The notes: a model not told the origin generated them from the letters alone. DNA of 64,000 nt from Arthrinium phaeospermum (GCA_006503535.1 QYRS01000003.1:744001-808000); one strand, 5' to 3'; numbered from the stretch's first letter, positions 36,276 to 48,710 are shown. Program-made: numbers and translations.

Positions 36276-39200
36276 TAAACCACCATCAAGGTGGGTTGTT
36301 GAGAAAAAAGAAGAAAAAAAGAAGAGAAGATAGGGAATCTCTTTGTCCCTCGTCGCGCAGGTGCCCTTAAGACACTAAAACACTGGCTGCTGACGTGGGG
36401 TTTCCAGCGAGTGACAGTGGTGGTTCACAATTGCGACTGCCAAGAGGTCGGTCGGACAGAGAGCTGAGCGTGGGCGTGCGTGCAGGCGTTACCAGGCTTT
36501 TGGGATTTCGATTTGCGTGCCGTGATTTGCTTCTGAACCGTGTCGGGGACGTTTTTCGTTGGTACAAAATGGAATTGGTCTTGGCAAAAAGGGGACCTGT
36601 GGAGGGAAGGGGACCTTGGGGTAATATGGGTCAAGTCGAGAGGAACAAAACAATGTTGGAGAAGAAGCCTTTCTTTCTTTCCTTTATTTCCTCGCTGGGG
36701 GCGCCAACAAAGTTATCTTTCAAGTAAATGAAGGCTTCGTACCGAAGGAGTCGTCGGCCGGGACAGAGTAGGGAAGTTCCCTTTGTATAGGAGGTTCGGG
36801 TTTTCTTTGGCAGGCATGAAACAAGAAGTCCAAACAACAGGAATATCCGCAGGGTCTAGGCGACAGGCCCCTTGTTATACATGATGCATGCCTGTTCGAG
36901 ATGGATGTCTGTGTGTGTGTGGTGACTGTGAGGTACCGCCTGCATGTACCAAAGTGACCCAGAATGGTAGATCTAGTCGAAGCAGCTGAAGTACGACGTG
37001 GGTCAGGCTTCAGGCTTCACGCAGCAAGCAGACGCAGACACCAGTTACAGTGAGACGATCTTTGGACCCGGGCAAAAAAAGACTGGACGAGACTGGACGA
37101 GACCGCTATAGGTGGAGGAGCCAGGAGGAGGGGGGAAGTCGCCGGACGATGGGGTCGAGAAGTCCCAGTGCTATTTAGTGCCGTCGTCTGTCGGGCCCTT
37201 CGGTCACCCAATCCAGGTCGGGACTCGACGAAGCGACTAGCAGGCTGCAATTACAAAAGAAATACGAGCCGGCGAGCTCAGCTTGCCAACCTAGCCTCCA
37301 TAAGGGCCACCCTATGATGATACATACATACATCATCTCGAATAACACCCAGCACGCACATGGACCAGGAGCCCGCGGGTCCTGACAAACCGGCTATACG
37401 GCTTGGCATAGTTTAACCCAACAGCGGACGCGGCACTTGGGTTTTCCTGCAAGCCGCCAGGCAGCTCCAAACTGCAGGTGATGTTGCACTTCGTTAAACT
37501 TCCGAGCTATTGAAATTGATCGTTTGCGTCGCATTCGGTGCTGGCAAGCATCCATCCACCCCCTATGTAATGACAGGAGGCTCGGGGAGTCCCACAGGCT
37601 TGTTTGTCTCTGTTCACCGTGTCGTGCTACGCGATGGACAAACATTCGTCAACATTGTGGCTACAGAGTACAGCAAAGCGTACAGCCAGCTGGCCGAATC
37701 CTCCTCTGTAGATCATTGTCAGAAGAGGTTGGCGCGCCCACCTCTTGTTTCTCCCTCTTACGCGCTCGCGCCGGGTTCCCTGACGCTGTCACAGAGAAAA
37801 GAGAAGCGCAGCGAGACAGGTAGGGGCAGGGCAGGGCAGGCTGTTGTTGGTTGCTGTTGGTGGCAGTGCCGCCCATCAAATGATAAGCTTCTTGAGCTTC
37901 TCTCTGCTCCCCAAGAGGAGCAATCGTCGAACCCTGGGAAAATAAGAAATAGGAGATCCGCCGTTTAATCAATCGAAACATTTCGATTGGCTGTCAGTGC
38001 CACACCCAAGCAGGGGTCCTTGCCCAGTACCTGCCAAGCCCATCTAGACTCATCCCATCTTTCGTCCGTCCCCATCCCCATCATGAACAAGTTCTCGTTC
38101 AGTTGTTAGTTGCCGTAGTCGCTCTCACTCAGCCCAGTCAGCGTGCATAACAGCTGAAGAATCCCACCAATCTCATTTATATATCCATCGTGTCAACTGC
38201 ATCAATCCTGCCGCGCTTATACACTTCAGGCCTCCGTCGCGTGGTGTGATCACGCCGGTCGAATCGCATCATAGGGACACCATAGTGAGCGCACGCAGCC
38301 GGAGGATTTCTCGCAATGACCGGAGCATCGCTACCTACAAGGGTACATGACTCCGGCCCCCGTTCCTCCAAGCAGCCCTACATAAGCAGTTCTGGCCGCA
38401 TAGCCCCCCTCCCCTAGCAAAAATACAGAAAAAGGGTCCAAGACTTGGGGAAGGATAAGCAAGCAAGCCAGCAAGCCCCCAAGCCTCATACGCATTAAGC
38501 GGCTTCACCGTCCATCATTAGCGTATTTGGGGCTTGGAGCTTGGAGCTTGGGGCCTAAAAAAGGGAGCTTGCAAGCTTGGAGTCGAGGACCAACATGCCA
38601 GATACACCGGCGGTAGCATGAAGATCACCGCACATCAATGATCTCATTTCAGAGTCCTACGGCGTGATACAATCTAAAAAAGCAAGGGCGGCATGGCGGG
38701 AAAAGGGCTCCCCGGGCACGCGGGTCCGTGAACGAGCTCGACGAGATGACTGATCATTCCCAGATGTTGATCTTTTTGTGCTTCCACCAAAGCTCTGGCC
38801 AGAAAGCTTAGCATTCGGCCCGCACCTGGTTAAGTAAGTATTGCGAAGTGGCCAGAGCCAGAGACCTCAGAGAAACAGAGTGATTCGGCCTATTAAGATG
38901 GAAGGTAAAGTCATATCCATTGGGCTATGAGTAAGAGTGGTATGCAACTCTCGATTTGCCAACACCGCTTGTGTTCATTGGAATCGGCACCAAATTGTCC
39001 CCGCCACGGGCTATGAGTAACATAGAACATTAGCCAGTCCATCAAATTCCCTCAAGCGCTCGTGTCTCCACTATACTCGTTGCTGTACAAGTAGGCTGTC
39101 AACTCTTGCTCCCCCAAAAGAGCGGCTGATTGCAAAAATACAATACGTCAGTCACCCCGAGATCTCCCAAGCCACCATGTAGGTGGAAAATAGAAACGTG

Positions 39201-39809
39201 CATACCACGTCAGGCAGGCAGCCCGTCCTTTGATGCGAACGAGCCAAAAATAGGGACCCCAAAACACCCCCTTCCAACGCCTAAGGATTCCTGTGCGCCC
39301 CCGACATTGGACAGCGCACCAATGAGGCCGGGTGATACCCACGTGAATTCTACTGCGCCAATAAGAACATGCATTACACGTAGAGGTGTGCACAATTGGT
39401 TGTTTCCATTGGCTAAAAAAGAGCGAGCGACCCTTACGTGCAAAACGTGTTGTAGAATACAATGAAACGCCTCCCCGACCCAATCGAGCAGTGCCCTTTT
39501 GTGGAGAGGGGTCCCGAATAGTAAAGAGGTAGATACCGTATACTCCAGTGACGATACCCAGCCCACATATGATGCCACAAGCCAGCGTCACAGTATTGAA
39601 CGCCCCAACTCGGTGCTGAAAACCCTCGGAAGCAAATGCAGAATAAACTCTTTCGTACAATGAACTGATCGCCCGGCTCCACCGCCCGACTCCCGACTCC
39701 CTTTAAACTGCCGGCTTCCGCCCCAGACTTTTCCTTCGACGAAACCGCGGTCTAGTGTTAGTCTTGTGACGGTTGCCTTTAAAATCCACTCGGCGTCCTC
39801 GAGTGCGCT
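36276..39809. other. 3.5-kb gene-poor intergenic region
   Basis: The stretch between the carboxylesterase promoter and the 3' end of the TPX2-like gene. It contains a 10-bp tandem duplication (GACTGGACGA twice) near 37081-37103, a GGGCA repeat near 37825-37840, and an imperfect inverted repeat with GCTTGGA direct repeats at 38457-38585. A hydrophobic frame at 39430-39660 has no ATG and is not annotated. No RNA gene found. Confidence 0.45.
38457..38585. repeat. Imperfect inverted repeat with GCTTGGAG direct repeats
   Basis: The left arm at about 38466-38493 (AAGCCCCC, then AAGCC, then ATACGC) is roughly complementary to the right arm at 38521-38546, with about 27 nt between them. The right arm carries overlapping copies of GCTTGGAG, and the left flank carries GCAAG repeats. 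A palindromic CTTGCAAG and AAGCTT follow. It could be a small hairpin or a remnant of a miniature element; no target-site duplication is evident. Confidence 0.35.
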
Positions 39810-42000
39810 TCAAGCCACGAGATCCCTTACGGAGCCTACCGTCATACGTTTTCGCTTCTGCTTCTCCGCCCACTCTCGACTTCGAAGACGTGACTGCTCC
39901 GCTGCCTGCTCCCGTGCGAGCCGGGCCATGGCTTCGCGCTCGCGTCGTTCCTTTTCACGGTCTTGCGAGTACGAGTTGTCCCGCTGGAAGATGTCCTTAC
40001 CTCGGAGACGCTGCTGTTGCACTTCTTCGATCGACACAGAACCCCGCTTGCTGCCAAGGCTAGCCGTCGAACTTGACGTAGCCCGGCCGACCTGCGAAGT
40101 GGTTGATGGTTCTGATGTGGTAAGATGACGCCCTCGAGACTGAGACTGGTTGTTCACGTGGGATAATGGCTCTTGAGAGGCATTTACCAAAGATGCCCGT
40201 TTACTAGGGCTAGGCTTCGTTGATTTGCCCACATTCTCAGTGAGAGTCCCTTGTTGACGCGCACGACTTGTAATCGTCTCGCGCGGGATACTAGCCGGCA
40301 TTGTGCCGCTTCGAACGGGCCTCGCTTTGAACTCGCGGCGCTTGCGCTCTTCTTCCTCCTGGGCCTTGAGTCGCGCTTCTCGCTCTTCCCGTTTGCGACG
40401 AGAGATGGCCTCTCCCGGTAGCTCAAACTTGGGTACCGTTGGTGCCCTCGCCGACTTTGTCCGCCGAATGGTGCTCTGGGTAGGCGCAGCGGCTTGCTCC
40501 GCAGTAGCTTTCATCGACAGGCGTGCCTCTCGCTTCTCCTTGAGACGCCGGGCAACAGCCTCGCCTGGAAGCTCAAAGGTAGGCATGGTAGGTGCTTTGT
40601 TGGACTTGATCAGCGGCTTCGGCGGCTGCAGGCTCGCCAGGCCTTTGTTACTCGACTTTTTGGGCGGGGATTGCACCAACGGCTTTTCTTCCTCCTTCAA
40701 TTTGGGAGAGTCCAAGAGAATCATGGACGCCGACCTCTGCATGGGAGGCGATCTCCGCGGCTCAGCTGGCTTGATCCGATGTGTTGCTGACGCCACTGGC
40801 CTTGGGCTAGGATGGTCCATCTTCGAAGCCGCGCCAGGGCTGTGGTGAGCAGCTGCGGAGAGCGACTGCATGGGCGACCTTGGTGACTTGTCTGAGACGG
40901 GGGAGACGATCTTATCGAAATGGGCAGCTTGATCAAATGCCTCCAACTCGTCCTCGAGCAGATCGAGGGCTGCGACCGAATCCTCAATTCGAGGTGGGGA
41001 ATCGGATGACACTCTCACAGAAGCAACGCTCGTTCTCCCTCGCTTACTGTTAGATGGCGGCGAAATCTCTTCGATTCTAACTTCAGGTACATGGTGGGCG
41101 GCTTTCACTGGTGTGCCTTGCACCGCAGGTCGAGCCCCCACTGCCATTGCTGTTGATGATTGCGACTCTTTCTGTGGGGTAACGACTATCGGCTCTTGAT
41201 CGCCTTCTAGTGGTGTCACGAGAAGAGTGAACGTATGCTGGGGGATATTCTTCCCAGAGTCGACCTTATCAGACTGCCCAGCGGACGGCAGAAGATTGCA
41301 CCCAAAAAAGAGACTCCGCACACTTGGGTGTTTCGAAGAATCACTCTTATTTGAATCGCCTGGGGATACGGGGTTTTCTGGGACTTTGACGGTCAGTACC
41401 CACTCAAAGTGTCCGTTGCGATGTTTGGCGAGTTGTTCTTCGACTGAGCTCAGCTTGCGTGCAGATAAAGCGAGCGGGTGTTTTGAGAATTGATGGGCTA
41501 TGATGAAGCAATGTCAATATCTAGCGCCATTCAAATGTTTTAGAGAAAAGGAGTTGGTAGGACTTCGTACCTGGGAGCTCGATGTAATGTTGCGTTCCGG
41601 CTGAGACACTAGAAGCTTCGGGCTCTGGTGGGTCGCGCTGCTCGACTTCCGGGACTGTCTCGAGTCGCTCAAAAGTATCGCGCCTAATTGGCGGCCGAGC
41701 TGAATGGGCACCGGGTTGCCCCTTGAGTTTGGCTTGATGGACTGGTCGTCCCTTGTAGTGATAGATCTCCGGCGAGCTCTCTAAATGGAGCTTCTTGAGC
41801 TCGGCAGCTAGTGACTCGACACGAGTGGGTGACTTGACTTGGCGGTTCTGAGCATTCGACACAGAGACTGACCGCAGAGGCGAGATATGGCTCTGGTTCT
41901 GGTCCAGAGCTCCGTCGACCGTGGAAGTCGAAGTGTCGTCGTCTGCACTCGAGTCGTTGAAGATGTCGAAACGACCTCCAGTTAATGCAATTGGGGCCAT
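39810..42000 (-). CDS. Disordered, basic coiled-coil protein with TPX2-like motifs
   Basis: Exons 42000-41571 and 41497-39810 (minus) give 705 aa; the 73-nt intron has GTACGA and CATAG. The start at 42000 has a perfect GCCATGG context; an in-frame ATG at 42024 is possible. The first 320 residues are Ser/Pro-rich, with one folded-looking segment (LSSVEEQLAKHRNGHFEWVLTV). A motif is repeated twice, 50 residues apart: PTMPTFELPGEAVARR (F451) and PTVPKFELPGEAISRR (F501), each followed by a charged helix (KEKREARL, KREEREARL). Next comes EFKARPVRSG (F533), like the F-K-A-x-P element of TPX2-family microtubule-binding repeats. The C-terminus is a basic helix (REKERREREAMARLAREQ, ending KRKRMTVGSVRDLVA). 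A spindle or microtubule role is inference from these motifs and from DAD2 and SGO1 next door. Confidence 0.8.
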
Positions 42001-43464
42001 GGCGGGTCTTTGAATAGAGACCATGCTAACCAGGATCTTAAAGGGGGGCACAGGGCAAGGAACAGTCGATGTCGACGAATACGGCTTAGAGGATGAACAA
42101 GATGCAAGGGTTTAAATGAGACGATGATAAGTCGGATCTCAGCACGGCTTGGGCGGCGCACCGTGAATCGCCAGTAAACGTGGTGGGGTAGCAATCGCGC
42201 GACTCAATGGCCTGGTTGTCTAATGTGAAGGTCCCTTGTGTAGAACGAGTCTTGGGGGGGCACTATCGAATGAGCAAGGCAATATTCATCTGTAATGCGG
42301 ATGCTGTGAGGATACTGGTCAAAATGGTCTCTGGTATTGTTGATTGAAGGTTTGCAAAATACGGCAACGAGGACTGGGAAGGATGGGATGTTTGTGTAGA
42401 GCAAATACGACATGGGGGGCAACCGGGGTAAATAGCTCGTCGTTGCTTCTTTTGTGTGACTGTTATTTGGATCCAGCATCGTTTCTGGTTGGCTGTGCTT
42501 GCCTCGCTTGCACCCGGGATATTGTTTTGATGTCTTTCCATAAAGTCTACTGCCCTCCTTCCCCGGGCTTTTCGGTATTGCAGGCCGTGCTTCCATCCGA
42601 GCAGCATTAACAGGCGTCGAGGATAGCTCTTGCTTGAGCCTCCCCTAGCAACCGCTGACTAACACGCGTTTGCAAAGACGCGCTGCTCTCCCCTCTTGTG
42701 GTTTGCTGAGCGCATACGGATTTGCAATCGACCAATGGTCTCGAAGAAGAAAAAGAGCAGAGGTGCGCTACTGCTCTTCATGAAGCCACGCTAATAACGG
42801 CCTAGGTCAGCTTTATTACAATCATCCAAGCCACCATCAGGCTTCAGTGACATTGTTGCCTCAGCTCGTTATTGTGCCCACTGTAAGATTGAGAATTGGT
42901 GCTTGAGAAACGGTTTGCCTAGTATTGCAACTATGTTACGCAGAGGCGATTTCCCCGCACTCTGGAATCAGCCATATGTACTGAAAGAGCCCGCAGAGCT
43001 CAGCCAGTAGTTGAGATGCAACCTCTCAGAGTTTGCATCAACAATGTTATCAACAACAAAGCCAAGCAAGTATGTACACATCAAACATCATAGGCAGAAT
43101 GTTGACATATACAGCCTGTCATCATAGCATAGTATATACTATCATCGGCGGCAATACCGAGTGGTGCCCCACGCAAATTTGCGATATCTGTGCCACATGC
43201 CATATCATAACGAATCGATTTGCCCGATATCATCATCAAGGATTACCTTCTTGGTAGCATTAGCAGGCGTCCAAGATATATCCTTGTGGTGTCGCATAAA
43301 CATATCGGTGTTCTGGCAAGTATACCCCTTTCGAGGGGCTGCTTTCCCTGGTAGGGAGGGGCATCGGGTTTGATGACCACCTTCACAGCGTAGTATGGCA
43401 AGTGTTGGCCGCAAATTGGCTCCGTAGTTGTGCTTTTCTGAAAGATAGGATATCCTCGCCCATC
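42001..43464. promoter_or_regulatory. Upstream region of the TPX2-like gene, with ACGCG sites
   Basis: About 1.46 kb between the start of the TPX2-like gene and the stop of DAD2, both minus-strand. ACGCGT at 42664-42669 and GACGCG at 42677-42682 lie about 0.66 kb upstream of the start codon, a pair of MCB-like cell-cycle boxes. The remainder is AT-rich, without genes or repeats. The right end holds the DAD2 3' UTR. Confidence 0.45.
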
Positions 43465-44021
43465 TCAATCGGTTTGCGGTGCCCCTTCTAGTCCCTCAGC
43501 CGCCGCCTGTAGTGTTGGCGCATGCTCTGTAGGAATGCGGACTAACGTCTGCGGTAAGGGGGTAGTTTCTTCTCCGCCGGTTGTCTCTTTGTCCTCGCTG
43601 GGCCTCGGGATCTTGGCTGCAATGGCCAGAGAAGATTAGTTGGTTGCCCTTACGGAAGAGACATGTTGTTCCTTACCAGAAGCCATGTTGATGGCACGCA
43701 GGACGTTATGCCAGTTGTTCAAAACCGTCGCAATAGCTGCCGCCGAAGTTTAGATTGCATTCATAGGCCCATGATGGTAGTCGGACAGGGCATACCTTCT
43801 GTTCCGTCGGACAAGGTTGACAGCTTCTGCTCCAATGATTCCATCTCGTTGGCGACTGCTGCGCTCAGCTCCCGGAGCTCTTTCAGGCTCTCCAGTTCGG
43901 CCTTCTTCTCATTGATGCGGGACAGGAGGGCAGCTGACTGGCCCGTCGACTGCGCATTGGGGTTGCTCGTGGTAGACCCTTGGCGCAGGTGGCCTGAGAG
44001 GGAGCGCGTAGAGAATGCCAT
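43465..44021 (-). CDS. DAD2: DASH complex subunit Dad2
   Basis: Exons 44021-43796, 43736-43677 and 43616-43465 (minus) give 145 aa. The core is the Dad2 signature: ALLSRINEKKAELESLKELR, LEQKLSTLSDGTEA, IATVLNNWHNVLRAIN and MASAKIP, reassembled across two introns of 59 and 60 nt. The N-terminus is short and Ser/Gln-rich; the C-terminal 45 residues are a variable Glu/Thr tail. Dad2 is one of ten subunits of the DASH/Dam1 ring, which couples kinetochores to microtubule plus ends and exists only in fungi. Start MAFSTRSLSG is chosen by the family's usual N-terminus; an in-frame ATG upstream would add about 20 residues. It is divergent from shugoshin, about 1.06 kb away. Confidence 0.93.
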
Positions 44022-45080
44022 CGTAGCTGGCCCTTGGCGACTGATGTGACCGAATTGGGCGTTGTGGAAGGCTGGATTCAATCAAGTCGATATGCGATCA
44101 AGAACGCGATCGCTTGCCGGCTCAAGTGGCAGCAGGCGGGGCTGAAAGCTGGGTAGCTGGTAACGGCTTGTTTGGTAACGAGCGAACGCTAAGCGCGCAT
44201 GCATGTCATCTCCAGAGAGCCGGAAACAACATTGAGCTTCAGGGATTCTCAACTGATCATCAATAGAAACGTTCGAGAATAAAAACTGAGTCATCTTAGT
44301 AGCACTAGAGCATGAATAAGTATACAATTACATGCTCTGCATGGTACTTAGATCTGGGAAATTGAGGACGCTCCATGCAGCGTTCAATGTTGATGTAATC
44401 CCCTGAGAGCCCTATCTGGCAGCCCATATTTTTGTTTTCAAGCTCACTCACCCACCAGAGCTTGGAAGAGTGAGACCGAATCCATCAGCTTCAGGGGGCT
44501 TACCTACATGAACTCGTGGCACCAAACCCGAGGTAGTGTCTCTCGCTATACTGATGCCTCCCTCCTGTATCCCACAGAAAACTGACCACATAGTAATTGA
44601 AGATTTGAATAGAATTAAAATGTGTGCATAGGTGTATTATTTTTAGCAAGTAACTAGACGCACATGCGCCGGCAAGTAACGACTTGGCATGCCATGACGC
44701 GCTGGCTCTCGAGCATGTGTCACGGCAGCTGTTGACAAGGACCCCAGCAGAAAGTCCTCAACCCCCCACAGCGGGACCCAGCACCAAACCTCTTTAGGCA
44801 GTGTGTTTACAACCCGAGATTGCTTTTCCAGTCTGGTTCGAGCTTCCGCCCTTCTTGCTCACAACCTGGGAAAACTTGCAATCTTCCACTCAACCACCAC
44901 TGTAACACATATCTAATTTTGGACGACATTTTGTTGTCTTCGACCACCCTTTCCACTATCGATTTTCATTCAAGCACTGAATGAAATTTCGTCAGTAGTT
45001 TTATTACACAGACGCACTGTCAATCCCGAATTGTCACAACTTCTTTTTAAAAGCAGCTGTTGTGGGCTCGAATCGCTGCC
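44022..45080. promoter_or_regulatory. Shared divergent promoter, DAD2 / SGO1
   Basis: The 1,059-bp spacer separates the start codons of two centromere/kinetochore genes transcribed away from each other. It contains AACGCG at 44103-44108 and GACGCG at 44696-44701; an ACGCGT overlaps the first SGO1 splice donor at 45126-45131. Such sites are candidate MBF elements. The middle is AT-rich. No other gene is visible. Confidence 0.5.
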
Positions 45081-47378
45081 ATGGCGCGACTGAACGAGCC
45101 AATTATGCCCACAGAGAGCTTGGAAACGCGTACGCAACCTTGCCGTCACGATGTGCACAACCAAACATACTGACGAGTCTTTGTTTATAGTCAGAAGAAA
45201 ATTCCTCCGCCAGAACCGAGATATCGCCAGAATCAACTCCACGCAATCATTGCGCATACGAGGCTTGGAAAATGAGTGTGCTCGCATGCTCTCAGAGAAT
45301 CTCGACCTTCGAGGCCAAATTTTACGGCTGGAGACGGAATTGTCCGAAAGTCGCGCACAACGCATAGCCGACCACGCATTGGAGATCAAAGAAAAAATGG
45401 AAGCACAACTCTTGGAATGGGGCTCTATGCTCGCGAGTCTCGGCCACGAACCTATCCCGAGGCACCACTCACCGAGGCTACCGAAGAAGGCGAAGACCCG
45501 ATCGAGCATTGGAATGTGTAGCTCGCCACGCTGGAGACGCCGGAATACCGAGGAGATGGAGTGGGCAGCGCAACAAGAAGGCCGGCTCCCACCGCTCTGG
45601 GAAAACAAATCGTGTCCCCGAGAAACACTCAAGTAAGCGACTTTGACTGCCCTAACAGCAGTATTTACGTGCTAATGCTTTGCAGCCGAGAAGAGATTAT
45701 GGCCCTATGTGAAGAGGCGGCAGAGGACAACGATTCGCCAGACCTTGGTCCCCCACCAGTATCCCGCTTTGTCGACGAAGACCCAGTTAAGATTGATCTC
45801 CCAACCAAATCGCCTTCAGCTATTCGAGATATGTACGCCCTGGAGGATTCGCCCTCGGCACCACCCAGGAAGAATCTGGTCGAGGTACAGGCCGTTGCAG
45901 TGAAGAAGGTCCAAACTCTGGAGAGCATAGAAAAGGCCGAGGAAGCTCAAATGTCTTCGGATGAGAGAGAAGAGACGATGGGATCCGATCCTGCGCCTGC
46001 CAGTGAGAACGTCGAGCCAGCACAGCCTACGAAAAAGCCGGAACCGAAAGCGACCAAGCCTATGACAACTTCCCAGCCACCGTCAACTTCCCAAACTGCT
46101 AAAGCCGGTTTGAAGCGAAAGGCGAGTGATGAGGACGAGAAGGAAACCATGCAGCATCCTCAAAAACGAGAAGATGCGGCCAAGGCAGTCAAGGCAGCCA
46201 AAGCACAGTCTGTCAAATCCAACACGAAGGAAGGCGTTCCGAATCGGCCTATCAAGAGTTTACCTCCCGTCAGGAGAGACGCACAGGGCACACCGGCAAA
46301 TCCTGCGGCCATTACAGCAAGCAGGACCCCTCTGAGCGCCCGAGATGCCAACGAGCCTGTCATCTCACCGAAGAAATCGACAAAGCCGAGTTTGCCCAGC
46401 GACATCGGAAAGGCGAAACCGACTGCAAAGCGCGAGGAGCAAAGCAAGGAGCGACCGGTGAAGTCGAAAAAGAAGTCGGAGGATGTACAAACCCAGGTCC
46501 CGGCTCCTGTCGAAATCAGGGCACCGGAGGAGCAGCCAGTTGCCCCAATCGTTGCCACCATCGACATTGAGGCCGAAACTATGTCCGCCGATCCGGATCT
46601 CTTCGCCCCCAGTTCGCCCGAGCCACCGGTGGCACCAAGAGAGAACCTGAGGGACACGCCCCCTCCGACCGAGATATCTAATGATGGCGAGACCAGCAGG
46701 CCTAGCCGTAGAAATAGAACTGCTGTTAGCTACGCAGAGCCGAATCTCAGGGACAAGATGCGCCGTCCCACAAAGCAGCTACTCGACGCCGTAGCAGGCG
46801 AGGGCAAGGTGGTACGCCGGACCAGCCAGTCGAAGCAGAGTGGTGACCTGTTGTCAATTAAGTCAGAGGAGAAGTCGCAGCTATGGAAAGAGATGCCGTC
46901 TGCTACACCATCTTCCGCTGCTTCGGATATTGCTGCCAGCCCACTGGCACAGAAGATGAGCCGGTCGCCACCTTCTACTGTGCTGCCCATGAGCGTAGTT
47001 ACAGACAGGAAAAAGCGCAGCTCTATGGCGGCACGGGATGCCGATGTTGTCAAGGTGGATGTGGAAGGAAACGACAGCGGCGATGTTTACGATTTCCCCG
47101 ACGTGTCGCCACGTGCAGACCTGAAGCGCTCGGCGCTCGAGGAGGGCAGGAAGTCTCTGAAGTCCAGGACCGTAAAGTCCGAGAAGACTACCACTGCTCG
47201 GAGCAACAACTCGAGGAAGAGGGCATCCATGATGGCACCCAAGACGATGAAGATGATAGACTCGGAGAACATCGATGGGGATAGTTCAAACAGTTTGTCC
47301 AGCATTTCATCCGATGCAGACAGTACTGTGTCGGGTAGGGACAAGTCATCAACGCGGAGGAGGAGTATGATGCTATAA
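45081..47378 (+). CDS. SGO1: Shugoshin
   Basis: Exons 45081-45129, 45191-45632 and 45686-47378 give 727 aa. Joining exon 1 (MARLNEPIMPTESLET) to exon 2 creates the conserved N-terminal coiled coil, LRRKFLRQNRDIARINSTQS and IRGLENECARMLSENLDL (residues about 17-75), which in other species homodimerises and binds PP2A-B56. The long middle is disordered and rich in Lys, Pro and Glu. The C-terminal SGO motif is at about 501-530 (SRRNRTAVSYAEPNLRDKMRR) and binds phosphorylated H2A at centromeres. Shugoshin protects centromeric cohesin from cleavage and recruits the chromosomal passenger complex. One gene is expected in filamentous ascomycetes. Intron 2 (53 nt) has gctaat and TTGCAG; its join gives LNREEIMALCEEA. 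Confidence 0.93.
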
Positions 47379-47909
47379 ATGACGGGTTTGGTGTTGGTGC
47401 CAATGCGCCTTGGTGTTGGATACGAGAATGAAGGTGTTCTGGTGGTTTACTTTGTCTTTTCCTTTTGATATCCTGTCTCTGAACGATTAATGCTTGGATG
47501 ATGCCCCCTTTGTTTCAAGAACGAGAATGAGCCAAAATGTGTTTTCAGTTACTTAGCAATAGCGTTGGAGTACAACTGTGATTTTACTCCGGTGCTTGAT
47601 ACCATCCATGAACTTTTGAATTCTTACTTTCAACTGCCATCCTTCAACTCGATGACTGTCATTTAAGAGGCCAACTTGTATGGGCATTCCAGTGTATTGC
47701 CTCTCTTGAACTGATGTTGCCGATGGTGCCGCCCTGTATGTAGGTATGGACCCATATCAATCGATGTATGAAGCATTATCTCAATACTCTGCTCCTGGTC
47801 CAATGAGCTCTCTTTTGACCTCCCTCCCTTAATTGGTGGCAGTAGTTTCTTTTGCATCCCCAAACTTTCCCCAACTTCACTGGCTTGAAGTTATTGAGCC
47901 ATCTCTGTA
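47379..47909. other. Convergent intergenic region
   Basis: About 530 bp between the stop codons of SGO1 and VPS29. It should contain both 3' UTRs and polyadenylation sites. AT-rich; no gene or repeat seen. Confidence 0.45.
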
Positions 47910-48710
47910 TCATGACGAAGCCCCCGTGGGCTCTACAGGTTTCGTATACGTAACTTTCTCTACTGCCACATTTTCAACTCCATTCGCGTCTTTTCTCAGC
48001 TGGTAAACGTATAGCGTGAGTGAGATTCCTTGCACCTTGAGGAGTGTCGAGTTAGCAAACAACCAGTTATCGGCTCTCATGAGCATCCCAGGAGGAGCCT
48101 TTTGCTTACATCCATCAAGCAGAAGCTCGGCACCATCTCCTCGCCCTCCTTGGTCCAGCCGGTCGTGTAGGCGCCGGTGGCGGAGCCAGGGTTGACGAAG
48201 AACTTGTCCATGTACTCGAAGGCGTCGAAGCGGTGGGTGCCGCCCCAGCAGAGGACGTCGACGTCGAGCTTGTTGGCCTCGGCCAGCAGCAGGTCGGGCT
48301 CCGTCGACACGAGCGTGAAGCCCTCGACGAAACCCACGCGCAGCGAGCCGTGCGTCACCACCTGCGAGAGCGGCAGCGAGGTGGCCTCGACGTCGAACCG
48401 GCCCTTGACGATCTTCAGGTCCGGGGCGATGGACCGCAGGTACTCGTACGTGTGCTTGTCGGTCAGGTTGCCCAGGCAGAGGGTTTGGCCGATCTTGCCG
48501 GGGGAGAGGAGCTTCTTGAACTGTTGCGCGATGCGAATTCCTGGGTCAGCATTTATGATCTTATCGGGGGTATTATTGGTCGCGTGGAGGCATTCGCAAC
48601 CATCTGCGACGGAGAGAGAAGGATCTAGTCTGATGTCGTACCTTGGCGGGTATGTCGAGAGCTCGGTCCGGGATGTGAAGATCGCCGATGACGAGAATTA
48701 GGAAGGCCAT
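47910..48710 (-). CDS. VPS29: Retromer subunit Vps29
   Basis: Exons 48710-48642, 48520-48110 and 48035-47910 (minus) give 201 aa, close to the family length of 180-280. The metallophosphoesterase fold is obvious: MAFLILVIGDLHIPDRALDI, FKKLLSPGKIGQTLCLGNL, YEYLRSIAPDLKIVKGRFD, VLCWGGTHRFDAFEYMDKFFV, NPGSATGAY. GNLTDK and GGTHRF replace the GNHE- and GHTH-type metal sites, as in Vps29, which is a scaffold with little or no phosphatase activity. With Vps35 and Vps26 it forms the retromer that returns sorting receptors from endosomes to the Golgi. The last exon (VQGISLTLYVYQLRKDANGV) ends in a short Thr/Pro tail. Divergent from AGX1. Confidence 0.95.

Noticed and set aside
39148..39660. A minus-strand frame with a hydrophobic segment resembling a small membrane protein
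   Set aside because: It has no ATG, no upstream exon that could supply one, and no family resemblance; the C-terminal half looks random.
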